Positions 7,524-15,561 of a stretch of DNA of 24,532 nt are shown one piece after another. Numbering within the stretch: the first letter of the stretch is position 1; every line of letters begins with the position of its first letter. The notes under the pieces were generated by a model. That model did no database searches. It was given only the letters and a program-made list of their open reading frames with translations, and was not told the DNA's origin. The stretch spans positions 1 to 24,532 of the forward strand of contig CAMBGO010000007.1 of assembly GCA_945866165.1 (NCBI GenBank), read 5' to 3'. This DNA comes from Chitinophaga pinensis (lineage in GTDB: Bacteria; Bacteroidota; Bacteroidia; Chitinophagales; Chitinophagaceae). A program made the translations under genes and the position numbers.

Positions 7524-8090
7524 ATGGCAATGAAAATATATACCAAGACAGGCGATCGAGGAACCACTTCATTAATTGGTGGCACCAAGGTCATCAAATC
7601 ACATTTTCGTATTGAGGCATATGGCACCATTGATGAGTTGAATTCACATATTGGACTTTGTCGTGATTTAATAATTGACTCAGTAATCAAAGAATTCCTT
7701 AAAGAAGTGCAAGACCGTCTTTTTACAATAGGATCTGCTTTGGCATGTGATCCTGACAAAGAGACCTCGCTCAAGATTCCAGATTTAAAAGATTCAGATA
7801 TATTAGTACTGGAAACAGAAATCGACAGAATGGACAATGCACTAGAGCCCCTTCAGGCATTCATTCTACCTGGTGGTCATACTACAGTATCCCATATTCA
7901 CATAGCAAGGTGTGTTTGCAGAAGGTCAGAAAGGCTTATTGTAGATCTTCTCAATACAGATGAACAACAACATGATTCCCTGATTATTAAATATATCAAT
8001 CGTCTCAGCGATTACCTTTTTGTGTTATCCAGGTATATGGCAAAAGAGCTCGAGGCAGAAGAGATTGCGTGGAAACCCAGAATCAGCTAA
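7524..8090 (+). CDS. Cob(I)alamin adenosyltransferase, PduO type
   Basis: Transfers the adenosyl group of ATP to cob(I)alamin or a precursor to form adenosylcobalamin. The protein is 188 residues of the PduO/MMAB family. Motifs are the N-terminal ATP-binding TKTGDRGTTSLIGG, RIEAYGTIDELNSHIGLCRD, the central LPGGH, and the C-terminal CRRSERLIV with SDYLFVLSRY. Methionine 3 (7530) is an alternative start and matches the family opening MKIYTKTGD. No cobalamin synthesis or cobalamin-dependent enzyme gene is nearby, so a salvage role is plausible but inferred. It converges on lolD with 4 bp between stop codons. Confidence 0.93.
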   Translation: MAMKIYTKTGDRGTTSLIGGTKVIKSHFRIEAYGTIDELNSHIGLCRDLIIDSVIKEFLKEVQDRLFTIGSALACDPDKETSLKIPDLKDSDILVLETEIDRMDNALEPLQAFILPGGHTTVSHIHIARCVCRRSERLIVDLLNTDEQQHDSLIIKYINRLSDYLFVLSRYMAKELEAEEIAWKPRIS

Positions 8091-8094
8091 GACC

Positions 8095-8748
8095 TCAGCC
8101 TAACCAATTTCCATCCTTTAAATGCAACACCCTATCGCTCATCGAGGCTAGTTCCTCGTTGTGTGTTACAATTAGAAATGTTTGATTCAACTCGTCTCTG
8201 AGCTGTTTGAACAAATTGTGCATGGAAGTTGCATTTGCAGAATCGAGGTTACCGGTTGGCTCATCTGCAAAGATGATTTTGGGGTCATTTATAAGTGCCC
8301 TAGCCACTGCAACGCGCTGTTGTTCTCCACCTGAAAGAGCATTGGGCTTGTGTTCAGCTCGCTCAGAAAGGCCCAATCGATCGAGTAGTTCAAGTGCCTT
8401 TTTTTTAAGTTTTGCCTTGTTTTCGCCTGCAATCCAACCGGGAATACAAATATTTTCAATGGCTGTGAATTCTGGCAGCAGGTGATGAAATTGAAAAACA
8501 AAGCCGATGTGCTTATTTCGAAAGGCAGCTAATTCTTTGGATTTCATGTTATCCAACCGTTGACCATTGAACCACAACTCACCACCATCGGGGTTATCGA
8601 GTGTGCCTAGGATATGAAGCAAGGTGGTCTTGCCTGCTCCTGAAGACCCGGCTATGCTGACAATTTCACCTTGGGTGATGGATATGTCTACCCCCTTCAG
8701 CACATGAAGTGGCCCGTAATACTTTTCTATTTTTTTACCTGTCAGCAT
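8095..8748 (-). CDS. lolD: Lipoprotein-releasing ABC transporter ATPase LolD
   Basis: ATPase of the LolCDE-type complex that extracts lipoproteins from the inner membrane. It is 217 residues. Walker A is GSSGAGKTT (34-42), the Q-loop is FVFQFHHLLPEFTAIENI, the signature is LSGGEQQRVAVARAL, Walker B is KIIFADEPTGNLDS, and the H-loop is VTHNEEL. The HHLLPEFTA(I/L)EN segment is characteristic of LolD. No lolC/E permease gene is adjacent, so the assignment rests on the ATPase alone, and another MacB-type ATPase cannot be excluded. Together with the ATPase at 6754 the window holds two related orphan subunits. Confidence 0.88.
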   Translation of the reverse strand: MLTGKKIEKYYGPLHVLKGVDISITQGEIVSIAGSSGAGKTTLLHILGTLDNPDGGELWFNGQRLDNMKSKELAAFRNKHIGFVFQFHHLLPEFTAIENICIPGWIAGENKAKLKKKALELLDRLGLSERAEHKPNALSGGEQQRVAVARALINDPKIIFADEPTGNLDSANATSMHNLFKQLRDELNQTFLIVTHNEELASMSDRVLHLKDGNWLG

Positions 8749-8845
8749 TGACTTTTAATATGTGGTGAAGTTAACCAAACTGAAAACCACTACAAAGGAT
8801 AAAAATGCATTTGAATAAAAACCTTTTTTTGTTAATATTTTGATA

Positions 8846-8876
8846 TTGGGATATATGAATTTAACCATTACTTTTG
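8846..8876 (+). promoter_or_regulatory. Putative promoter of the DUF2795 gene
   Basis: A complete Bacteroidota-type promoter: TTG at 8846-8848, a 20-bp spacer, and TACTTTTG at 8869-8876. The ATG follows 25 bp later, preceded by a purine-rich AGAGGA that could act as a ribosome binding site. Confidence 0.7.
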
Positions 8877-8901
8877 CCGAAACCTAAAAAGAGGAACCTG
8901 T

Positions 8902-9123
8902 ATGTTTTGGACACTTGAATTAGCATCCTATCTCGAAGACGCTCCTTGGCCTGCAACGAAAGACGAGTTAATCGATTATGGTATCAGAAGCGGAGCTCCT
9001 ATTGAAGTAATTGAAAATCTTCAGGAGTTGGAAGATGAAGGAGACATCTATGAGGGCATAGATGATATCTGGCCAGATTATCCTAGTCAAGATGACTTCT
9101 TCTTCAATGAAGATGAATATTAA
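8902..9123 (+). CDS. Acidic DUF2795-type mini-protein
   Basis: A 73-residue protein. The N-terminal two thirds (YLEDAPWPATKDELIDYGIRSG, then APIEVIENLQELEDEG) resemble DUF2795, a small helical domain of unknown function. The C-terminus is a strongly acidic, aromatic tail. I count 22 Asp/Glu against only 2 Lys/Arg, so the net charge is near -20. No signal peptide or membrane segment is seen, and it is probably cytoplasmic. It has its own promoter and a strong terminator just downstream, so it is a monocistronic unit. The C-terminal aromatic/acidic sequence seems conserved in Bacteroidota homologues, from memory. No function can be assigned; binding to a basic protein surface would be speculation. 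Confidence 0.82.
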   Translation: MFWTLELASYLEDAPWPATKDELIDYGIRSGAPIEVIENLQELEDEGDIYEGIDDIWPDYPSQDDFFFNEDEY

Positions 9124-9148
9124 TTTGAAAGAAATTCAAATAAAAAAT

Positions 9149-9180
9149 AAAACCACCGTTGGGTGGTTTTTTATTTTTTG
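9149..9180. terminator. Bidirectional intrinsic terminator
   Basis: A 9-bp stem (AAAACCACC at 9149-9157 pairing with 9162-9170), a GTTG loop, and T-rich runs on both sides. It can end the DUF2795 transcript on the plus strand and the recN-fabI-SemiSWEET transcript on the minus strand. The SemiSWEET stop codon at 9173-9171 abuts the stem. Confidence 0.88.
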
Positions 9181-9428
9181 AATGTAAGCTTGAAATAAAG
9201 CATTACAAAAGACAATACTAAAATGATTGAGTTTGCAATAATCATCGGCAAAACATCTTTCACAACAGCGTAGAGCAGCCATGTAGAAACATTGCCGATT
9301 AGAATTAATACCATCCAAATGGAAAGGTCACCAACAGATTTGGTTTTCCATGCATGCATTACCTGTGGCATGAATGTTATTGATGAAAGAACAACACCTA
9401 CATATCCTACATATTCAATCCATTCCAT
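9171..9428 (-). CDS. SemiSWEET-like membrane transporter
   Basis: An 85-residue protein with three hydrophobic helices (about residues 6-22, 37-57 and 61-80), the single triple-helix bundle of SemiSWEET sugar transporters, which act as dimers. The PQ-loop motif is visible in FMPQVMHAWKTKSVGDLS on helix 1, and helix 2 has GNVSTWLLYAV with the family's conserved Asn and Trp. Substrate in characterised members is sucrose or glucose, but it is not known here. The gene lies 18 bp downstream of fabI on the same strand, in an apparent recN-fabI-SemiSWEET unit whose functional logic is unclear. Confidence 0.87.
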   Translation of the reverse strand: MEWIEYVGYVGVVLSSITFMPQVMHAWKTKSVGDLSIWMVLILIGNVSTWLLYAVVKDVLPMIIANSIILVLSFVMLYFKLTFKK

Positions 9429-9446
9429 GGTTGGTAGTTTAAAAAA

Positions 9447-10259
9447 TTATTTCTCCATTTGATCGATCACCGCATTGGTAACTCCTGTAAATGAAAAACC
9501 TCCATCGTGAAAGAGGTTTTGCATTGTAACCATCCGTGTATGATCTGAAAACATCGAAACACAATAATTTGCGCAGTCTTCGCCAGAAGCGTTACCAAGT
9601 GGACTCATATTTTCAGCATAGGTCAAGAAACCATCAAACCCCTTAACACCACTACCGGCAGTGGTTCTTGTAGGAGATTGTGATATTGTGTTAACCCTTA
9701 CTTTCTTTTTTATTCCATAGTGGTACCCAAAGCTTCTTGTAACACTTTCAAGCAAGGCCTTGGCATCTGCCATTTCATTATAATCAGGGAATACACGTTG
9801 AGCAGCGATATAGGTAAGTGCCACAACACTACCCCACTCGTTTATCGCATCCATCTCCCATGCAGTTCTAAGTACTCGGTGCAAAGACATTGCTGAAATA
9901 TCAAGTGTTTTTTGATTGAAGCCATAATCCATTTCAGTATAATGCTTTCCTTTTCGAACGTTTAAGCTCATTCCAATAGAGTGAAGAATGAAGTCTACGC
10001 CACCTCCGAAATGCTTCATACTTTCTTCAAATAATTTTTTAAGGTCGTCCATATTCACCACGTCGGCAGCAATAACAGGGGCATTGACAGCTTCAGCGAG
10101 TTTATTGATTTCCCCCATTCGCAGTGCAACGGGAGCATTTGAAAGAACAAGTTGTGCTCCTTGTGCATGACAAGCCAACGCTGTTTTCCATGCAATTGAT
10201 TTCTCGTCCAATGCACCAAAGATGATTCCTTTTTTACCTTTTAACAGTTGATTAGACAT
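9447..10259 (-). CDS. fabI: Enoyl-ACP reductase (NADH)
   Basis: Reduces trans-2-enoyl-ACP in the last step of each fatty-acid elongation cycle. The start is at ATG 10259 (MSNQLLKGKKGIIFG), giving 270 residues. A longer frame to 10310 would contain the promoter box. It is an SDR enzyme of the FabI type: nucleotide-binding GIIFGALDEKSIAW, the HSIG segment, the catalytic Tyr pair in LTYIAAQRVFPDYNEMADAKA with the Lys of MADAK, and a C-terminal GGFSFTG. FabI is the target of triclosan-like inhibitors; no resistance change can be judged here. A TATCTTTG box lies 20 bp upstream inside the 54-bp gap after recN, so it may be transcribed both alone and with recN. Confidence 0.95.
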   Translation of the reverse strand: MSNQLLKGKKGIIFGALDEKSIAWKTALACHAQGAQLVLSNAPVALRMGEINKLAEAVNAPVIAADVVNMDDLKKLFEESMKHFGGGVDFILHSIGMSLNVRKGKHYTEMDYGFNQKTLDISAMSLHRVLRTAWEMDAINEWGSVVALTYIAAQRVFPDYNEMADAKALLESVTRSFGYHYGIKKKVRVNTISQSPTRTTAGSGVKGFDGFLTYAENMSPLGNASGEDCANYCVSMFSDHTRMVTMQNLFHDGGFSFTGVTNAVIDQMEK

Positions 10260-10279
10260 GGTAATATTATTAGTGGTTG

Positions 10280-10287
10280 CAAAGATA
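10280..10287 (-). promoter_or_regulatory. Putative promoter -7 box of fabI
   Basis: Minus-strand TATCTTTG matches TAnnTTTG and lies 20 nt before the fabI ATG at 10259. It supports that start over the longer open frame. No TTG -33 element is evident. Confidence 0.5.
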
Positions 10288-10313
10288 ATGAGTTTACCGT
10301 TTATCCTCATTCC

Positions 10314-11966
10314 TTAATCCATCATCTCTTTGGCATTTGCAAGGGCCGCTTTGCTCGGGTTTTCACCAGCGAGCATTTTTGCAATGGCATTGATTCTTTC
10401 CTGATGAGTAAGTAATTTTATTGAGGTATTGATGTTGCCATTTTTTTCCTCTTTATAAACATATAAATGATGATCTGCCCTCGCTGCAATCTGAGGCTGG
10501 TGGGTTATAGATATCAGCTGATGCGAGTCGGCAAGTTCTTCAAGCAAAATACCCACTTGGCGTGCTGCCTCACCACTGATACCACTATCAATTTCATCAA
10601 AAATCAACGTAGGCATATCAAGCGACCCAGCCACAAGTGATTTTAACACCAACATAAGCCTGCTCAATTCACCGCCACTGGCTACTTTATGAAGTGGTTC
10701 AAAATGACCGCTTTTATTTGCATCAAAAAGAAATGATGGCTGATCAATACCAGATGGATTAAGCTCCTCTTTATCTATTGCGATTTTGAGTCTTGCGTTA
10801 GGCATGCCAATCCTGGATAATAATTCGATGGATGCGGACTCAAGCATAGGGGCATGCTTTTTTCTTTTTTCATGGACACTTGTTGCTATTTGCATTGCTG
10901 CATCAAAGTGTGTTTTCTTTTCCTTTTCACGTTGAACCAATTCTTCTTGTGCACTTTCAAAAGCAGCAACTTTAACAGACAACTCATCGCGCTTTTCTAG
11001 TAATAATATTTCAGAAATAATTCCATGTTTTTTAAGTAGTCGCTGGAAAACAGAAAGCCTTGAATTGATTTCATCGATTCTTTTTTCATTCACTACAATT
11101 TTTTCAGTCATGGAATCAAGGTCACTTGAAAGGTCTTTCAATTCAAGGTATGCTGATGACATTCGATCAGCGATGGAAATAAAATCGGAGTGGAAATTAC
11201 CTAATGCCTGAATTGAAGTGTGTATATTTTTTATTTGAGACAAGATCGGCTGTTCGCCTTCTTTGAGAATATGCGTGATTTTTGAAAGTGTTGTCCTTAT
11301 ATGATCAGCATTCGACAATACATTCAATTCATCCTCCAAGTTTTTTGCTTCTCCAATTTTCCAGTTCAACTCCTCCAATTCATTCAACAGAAAAAGATTG
11401 TATTCTTTTTCTTGTTCCGCCCTCAACATATCTTGCTTGATTTGCTCAATCATCCTACACACTAAGTTGTATTGGGTATAATGGGAAGAAAATTCCTTCA
11501 TCAAATCGAGGCATCCAGCTCTTGCATCAAGTAAAGTTCTTTGAAAATCTTTTTTACCCAACTGCAAGGTATCAAACTGCTGATGGAGGTCTACCAGCAA
11601 TGAAGAAAGTTCTTGAAGCTGTGTAAGCGTTACCGGGGTATCGTTAACAAATGACCTTGACTTGCCATTGGCAGCAATTTCACGCCTAACAATAATTTCA
11701 TCATCGAAATCTATTTCAAGTTTCTGCATAATATCAGAAATATTCCCTGATGGTTCAACTTGAAAAAAAGCCTCAACAATCAATTTTTTATTTTTATCTC
11801 CCATTTGTGAGAGATCAGCCCGATCACCCAACGCCAATCCCAATGCACCCATCAAGATGCTTTTACCTGCCCCTGTTTCGCCTGTAATGATGGTTAGCTT
11901 CTTTGAAAACCTCACCTCCAGGCTTGAAATGATAGCGTAATTGGTTATTTGAATACATTGAAGCAT
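10314..11966 (-). CDS. recN: DNA repair protein RecN
   Basis: An SMC-like ATPase that acts in recombinational repair of double-strand breaks. At 550 residues it is full length. Walker A is GETGAGKS (29-36) in the N-terminal head, with NYAIISSLEVRF before it. Long coiled-coil regions fill roughly residues 150-380. The C-terminal head carries the signature ASGGELSRLMLVLKS and Walker B TLIFDEIDSGISG, then SITHQPQIAA. The start ATG gives the typical MLQ..I.NYA opening. The -7 box TAATTTTG ends just 4 nt before this ATG, so the transcript could be leaderless. No LexA-type box was recognised, and SOS control is not evident. Confidence 0.96.
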   Translation of the reverse strand: MLQCIQITNYAIISSLEVRFSKKLTIITGETGAGKSILMGALGLALGDRADLSQMGDKNKKLIVEAFFQVEPSGNISDIMQKLEIDFDDEIIVRREIAANGKSRSFVNDTPVTLTQLQELSSLLVDLHQQFDTLQLGKKDFQRTLLDARAGCLDLMKEFSSHYTQYNLVCRMIEQIKQDMLRAEQEKEYNLFLLNELEELNWKIGEAKNLEDELNVLSNADHIRTTLSKITHILKEGEQPILSQIKNIHTSIQALGNFHSDFISIADRMSSAYLELKDLSSDLDSMTEKIVVNEKRIDEINSRLSVFQRLLKKHGIISEILLLEKRDELSVKVAAFESAQEELVQREKEKKTHFDAAMQIATSVHEKRKKHAPMLESASIELLSRIGMPNARLKIAIDKEELNPSGIDQPSFLFDANKSGHFEPLHKVASGGELSRLMLVLKSLVAGSLDMPTLIFDEIDSGISGEAARQVGILLEELADSHQLISITHQPQIAARADHHLYVYKEEKNGNINTSIKLLTHQERINAIAKMLAGENPSKAALANAKEMMD

Positions 11967-11970
11967 GTGC

Positions 11971-12003
11971 CAAAATTAACATGAATAAAGTCAGAAACTA
12001 CAA
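11971..12003 (-). promoter_or_regulatory. Putative promoter of recN, -7 box 4 nt before the ATG
   Basis: On the minus strand TTG (12003-12001), a 22-bp spacer, TAATTTTG (11978-11971), then GCAC and the recN ATG. The full -33/-7 arrangement makes this one of the best promoter candidates here. The spacing to the ATG suggests a leaderless or near-leaderless mRNA. Confidence 0.62.
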
Positions 12004-12111
12004 AATACCAAAAAGAAAAAAAGCCAATATGATGAGGATTTAATCTTTTCTGGACTTTCCAAAATTCCAATTTTATTTAATTGTATTATCTTTCAGCTTG
12101 AACGATTTACA

Positions 12112-13614
12112 ATGTCACCATTTTTTTTGTTTTCATTCGTACTGGGCTACTTTCTCTTGCTTCTTGGCGTAGCATTTTATACAGCCCGCAATGCAACCAA
12201 TGACTCGTTTTTCATTGGAAATAGAAACTCCAACTGGATGTTGGTCGCTTTTGGCATGATTGGCACATCTATGTCGGGTGTCACCTTTGTGTCGGTACCA
12301 GGTACGGTAGGCGACTTTGCTGCCAATGGATACAAAGCATTTGGTTACTTTCAGGTGATTTTGGGGTATATCTTCGGGTATATTGTTATTGGATTGATAT
12401 TGGTGCCAATGTATTACAAGCTGAATCTTACATCAATATATCATTACCTTGATCAGCGCTTTGGCACAGCAAGTTATAAAACAGGTTCGTTGTTTTTCAT
12501 TATTTCAAGAACTTTTGGTGCCACGGCAAGGCTTTTTCTAGTCATCAATGTTTTACAACTTTTTATTTTGGATGAAATGGGTGTACCATTCATTGCGACT
12601 GCAGCATTGATTTTACTAATGATTCTGCTATATACATTCAAAGGGGGTGTAAAAACCATCGTATATACGGATACATTGCAAACTAGTTTTATGCTAGCAG
12701 GGCTGGTAATTTGTCTTGTATATATCCTTACACACATGAATATTTCTGTTGGTCATGCCATTTCAGTGATATCAGAAAAAGGATATGCAAGGATTTTTGA
12801 TACCGATATAAAAAGCAAATCATTTTTCTTGAAAAATTTAGTTGGCGGTGCATTTATTGCAATTGCCATGACAGGGCTCGATCAGGAAATGATGCAAAAA
12901 AATATTAGTGTGAGAACCTTACGTGGTTCACAAAAGAACATATTTAGCTTCACCATCATTATGATCATAGTAAACCTACTATTCCTTTTTCTTGGTGGAT
13001 TGCTTTACCTTTTTATGCTTGATAAAGGAGCTGTATATGAAGGAAAACAATTATTGCTTGAAGGAAAAAATGTTATTGGAGATGATATCTTCCCAACTAT
13101 TGCCATGTTTCACCTGCCTTCATATATCGGAATCATATTCATTATTGCACTTATTTCAGCATTGTTTCCGAGCGCTGATGGAGCCCTAACAGCACTAACA
13201 TCATCTTTTTGTATTGATATATTGGGAATCAAAAGAAATCCCAATTATACAGAAGAGAAACAAAAAAATATTAGGATTTTGGTTCACCTCAGCTTTGCAC
13301 TGGTGTTTCTGCTGTGCATCATGATATTCAAATGGATCAATAATAAATCCATCATCAATATCATTTTGGACTTGGCAGGATATACATACGGACCACTTCT
13401 CGGGCTTTTTGCATTTGGAATGCTTACAAAACGAACCCTTGGAAAAGGTTATACAGTTACAGCAATATGTCTGTTGGCACCTGCTTTGTGTTATGTTCTT
13501 GGGAAAAATGCCACCGCTTGGTTTAATGGCTATCAGATTGGATTTGAGATGCTGTTGATCAATGGAATGCTGACATTTTTGGGTATGTTTCTTATTTCCA
13601 AAAAGGCAGATTAA
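12112..13614 (+). CDS. Sodium:solute symporter (SSS family)
   Basis: A 500-residue inner-membrane protein with about 13 hydrophobic segments, of the SSS family (LeuT-like fold), which couples Na+ entry to uptake of a solute. Typical features are the first helix ending in YTARNATNDSFFIGNRN, GTSMSGVTFVSVPG in the second helix (sodium-site region), the FKGGVKTIVYTDTLQ segment, MTGLDQEMMQKNIS, and SADGALTALTSSFCID further on. The substrate (sugar, amino acid, proline, sialic acid or other) cannot be told. The gene seems to be monocistronic. Upstream, TATCTTTC at 12087-12094 is one mismatch from the -7 box. Confidence 0.92.
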   Translation: MSPFFLFSFVLGYFLLLLGVAFYTARNATNDSFFIGNRNSNWMLVAFGMIGTSMSGVTFVSVPGTVGDFAANGYKAFGYFQVILGYIFGYIVIGLILVPMYYKLNLTSIYHYLDQRFGTASYKTGSLFFIISRTFGATARLFLVINVLQLFILDEMGVPFIATAALILLMILLYTFKGGVKTIVYTDTLQTSFMLAGLVICLVYILTHMNISVGHAISVISEKGYARIFDTDIKSKSFFLKNLVGGAFIAIAMTGLDQEMMQKNISVRTLRGSQKNIFSFTIIMIIVNLLFLFLGGLLYLFMLDKGAVYEGKQLLLEGKNVIGDDIFPTIAMFHLPSYIGIIFIIALISALFPSADGALTALTSSFCIDILGIKRNPNYTEEKQKNIRILVHLSFALVFLLCIMIFKWINNKSIINIILDLAGYTYGPLLGLFAFGMLTKRTLGKGYTVTAICLLAPALCYVLGKNATAWFNGYQIGFEMLLINGMLTFLGMFLISKKAD

Positions 13615-13644
13615 TATTTTTGCTTTTTTACAACACTCATTTCG

Positions 13645-13675
13645 TTGTAGCCTTGCACGAATCACCGTAATTTTG
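13645..13675 (+). promoter_or_regulatory. Putative promoter of the methyltransferase-glucosaminidase unit
   Basis: TTG at 13645-13647, a 20-bp spacer, and a perfect TAATTTTG at 13668-13675, 14 nt before the ATG at 13690. Confidence 0.7.
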
Positions 13676-13689
13676 CATAAAGTAAAAAG

Positions 13690-14328
13690 ATGGACGTTAT
13701 TCCTTCGGAAGTACATGCTTATGCTCTATTAAATACTTCGCAAGATGATGCCCTTTTACTTGAGATACAAGAGCACACGGAACTAAATCACCCAGAACAA
13801 CACATGTTGAGTGGCCCTTTGCAAGGACAATTTCTTAACATGGTGAGCCGGATGATAAAGCCAAAACGAGTGCTTGAAATTGGAACTTTTGTAGGATATA
13901 GTGCTATTTGTTTGGCAAAGGGGCTTGATAAAAATGGTGTTTTGCATACCATTGAGAAAAGAGAGGATGATGCTAAAACGGCACAAACTTTTTTTGACAA
14001 AAGCGAACACAAAGAAAACATATGTCTACACGTAGGGCCTGCAATAGATATTTTGAAAGACTTGCATGAGGATTGGGACTTGGTATTTGTGGATGCAGAC
14101 AAAACAAGCTACAAAGCTTATTATGAATTGTTGATTGAAAGGGTTAAACCAGGAACCTGGTTTTTGTTTGACAATGTTTTTTTTCATGGAGAAGTACTTA
14201 AAAATCCAGTATCTGGAAAAAATGCAAAAGCAATAGCTGAATTTAATGAAATGATAAAAATAGATCCGCGTATTGAAAAGGTTATGCTCACTGTTCGAGA
14301 CGGACTAACCTTATTGTATAAAAAATGA
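13690..14328 (+). CDS. O-methyltransferase (Methyltransf_3 / COMT-like)
   Basis: A 212-residue class I SAM-dependent methyltransferase of the cation-dependent O-methyltransferase family. Motif I is VLEIGTFVGYS (residues 61-71). An acidic residue for the SAM ribose is in HTIEKRE, metal-binding DLVFVDADKTSYKAYY follows, and the LFDNVFFHGEV segment supplies the second metal ligands. Members methylate catechol-like small molecules or, in the TrmR group, the tRNA wobble base 5-hydroxyuridine; the sequence does not decide between these. Its stop overlaps the ATG of the next gene by 4 bp (ATGA). The two are therefore translationally coupled, although no shared function is obvious. Confidence 0.9.
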   Translation: MDVIPSEVHAYALLNTSQDDALLLEIQEHTELNHPEQHMLSGPLQGQFLNMVSRMIKPKRVLEIGTFVGYSAICLAKGLDKNGVLHTIEKREDDAKTAQTFFDKSEHKENICLHVGPAIDILKDLHEDWDLVFVDADKTSYKAYYELLIERVKPGTWFLFDNVFFHGEVLKNPVSGKNAKAIAEFNEMIKIDPRIEKVMLTVRDGLTLLYKK

Positions 14329-15557
14329 TTCTTATGGGTTTGAAAAATAAATTTATTGTTTTACTTCTGACTTTCACGTTCGTTATAAAAATGAATAGTA
14401 GTCTCTTCGCTCAAGAGACCCAATCACCAGCAATTTTAGAATACATTCAATTGTATGCTCCAATCGCTATTGAAGAGATGATTAGAACAGGAGTTCCTGC
14501 TTCTATTAAAATTGCACAAGGCATATTAGAAACAAATGCAGGAAGAGGTGACCTCGTTATGAGATCGAATAACCATTTTGGTATCAAGTGTAAAACCAGC
14601 TGGACTGGCGAAAAGGTTTTTCATGACGATGATGAAGAAGGTGAATGTTTTAGAAAATATGCATCTGCATATGACTCTTATGTAGACCACTCGAATTATT
14701 TAAAAAGCCAGCCACGTTATTCGTTTTTATTTAGCTATAACAAAGACGACTATGCTTCATGGGCCTGGGGACTAAAAAAAGCAGGCTATGCAACCAATCC
14801 AATATATGCACAAACAGTTATAAAATTTATTGAACAATACAGTTTAAATCAATTAAATAGTTTTGAAACCATCCCTGATGGAGAAAGTCTAAAGAGTTTC
14901 TTGATTGCATTAAATAGTTCAAGTAATACTGCTATAGCAGTGCCAGGTTCCACCAATCAAGTAAATGAAAAAATTAGTGGCTCACAGAAAGCAGATGACG
15001 CTAATGAAGCAGATAAAGAAATTATTGCAGAAAAGGAATCATACCCAGTTGGCATTTTTAAGGTCAATGGATTAAAAGTAATTCATGCAAAAAAAGGGAC
15101 CTCGTTGCTTGCCATTGCAAAAAAATATAAACAGCAACTATCAAACCTAGTTTATTGGAATGAACTTTCGAAGAATACTGCTATACTAAATGAGGATCAA
15201 CTCATTTTTATTCAAAAGAAAAGAAAAACTGGATCAACCCAATTCCATATAGTCAATGCCCATGAGGACATAAGAGAGATCAGCCAAAAAGAAGGTATTC
15301 AACTATCATCACTACTGAAGTTGAATAAAATATCATTGGGAATGCAACCAAAAGCAGGAGAAAAGCTTTCGCTTCAAATCCAACGAAAAGACCTTCCTCA
15401 ATTAATCGGAAAGCACCCTACCCATGTTGTAAAAAAAGGAGAATCCCTGTATACCATATCAAAAAAATACCGTGTTAGCATCGACTCCATTAAGGAAGCC
15501 AATTCAATTAAGAATGATGATTTACAAGTTGGTCAACGTCTCAAAATTCTAAAATAA
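14325..15557 (+). CDS. Exported glucosaminidase with three LysM domains
   Basis: A peptidoglycan-directed protein of 410 residues. A signal peptide covers about residues 1-30 (hydrophobic core, then SSLFAQ); Met4 is another possible start. A GH73-type glucosaminidase domain lies at about 36-180, with the likely catalytic Glu69 in GILETNAG, then NNHFGIKC and the YASAYDSYVDHS block. After a linker rich in Ala, Asn, Glu and Lys come three LysM-like repeats at about 246-297, 306-353 and 366-410. The last is the most canonical (HVVKKGESLYTISKKY). It should cleave glycan strands in the periplasm during wall growth or division. The gene overlaps the upstream methyltransferase and precedes hpt by 4 bp. 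Confidence 0.92.
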   Translation: MILMGLKNKFIVLLLTFTFVIKMNSSLFAQETQSPAILEYIQLYAPIAIEEMIRTGVPASIKIAQGILETNAGRGDLVMRSNNHFGIKCKTSWTGEKVFHDDDEEGECFRKYASAYDSYVDHSNYLKSQPRYSFLFSYNKDDYASWAWGLKKAGYATNPIYAQTVIKFIEQYSLNQLNSFETIPDGESLKSFLIALNSSSNTAIAVPGSTNQVNEKISGSQKADDANEADKEIIAEKESYPVGIFKVNGLKVIHAKKGTSLLAIAKKYKQQLSNLVYWNELSKNTAILNEDQLIFIQKKRKTGSTQFHIVNAHEDIREISQKEGIQLSSLLKLNKISLGMQPKAGEKLSLQIQRKDLPQLIGKHPTHVVKKGESLYTISKKYRVSIDSIKEANSIKNDDLQVGQRLKILK

Positions 15558-15561
15558 ATTC

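Noticed and set aside
10260..10310. N-terminal extension of fabI
   Set aside because: It would contain a perfect TAnnTTTG box and residues absent from FabI proteins.
13201..13716. 171-codon minus-strand frame, Cys- and Lys-rich
   Set aside because: It lies antisense to the end of the sodium:solute symporter and has no recognisable domain. Codon shadow of a real membrane-protein gene.
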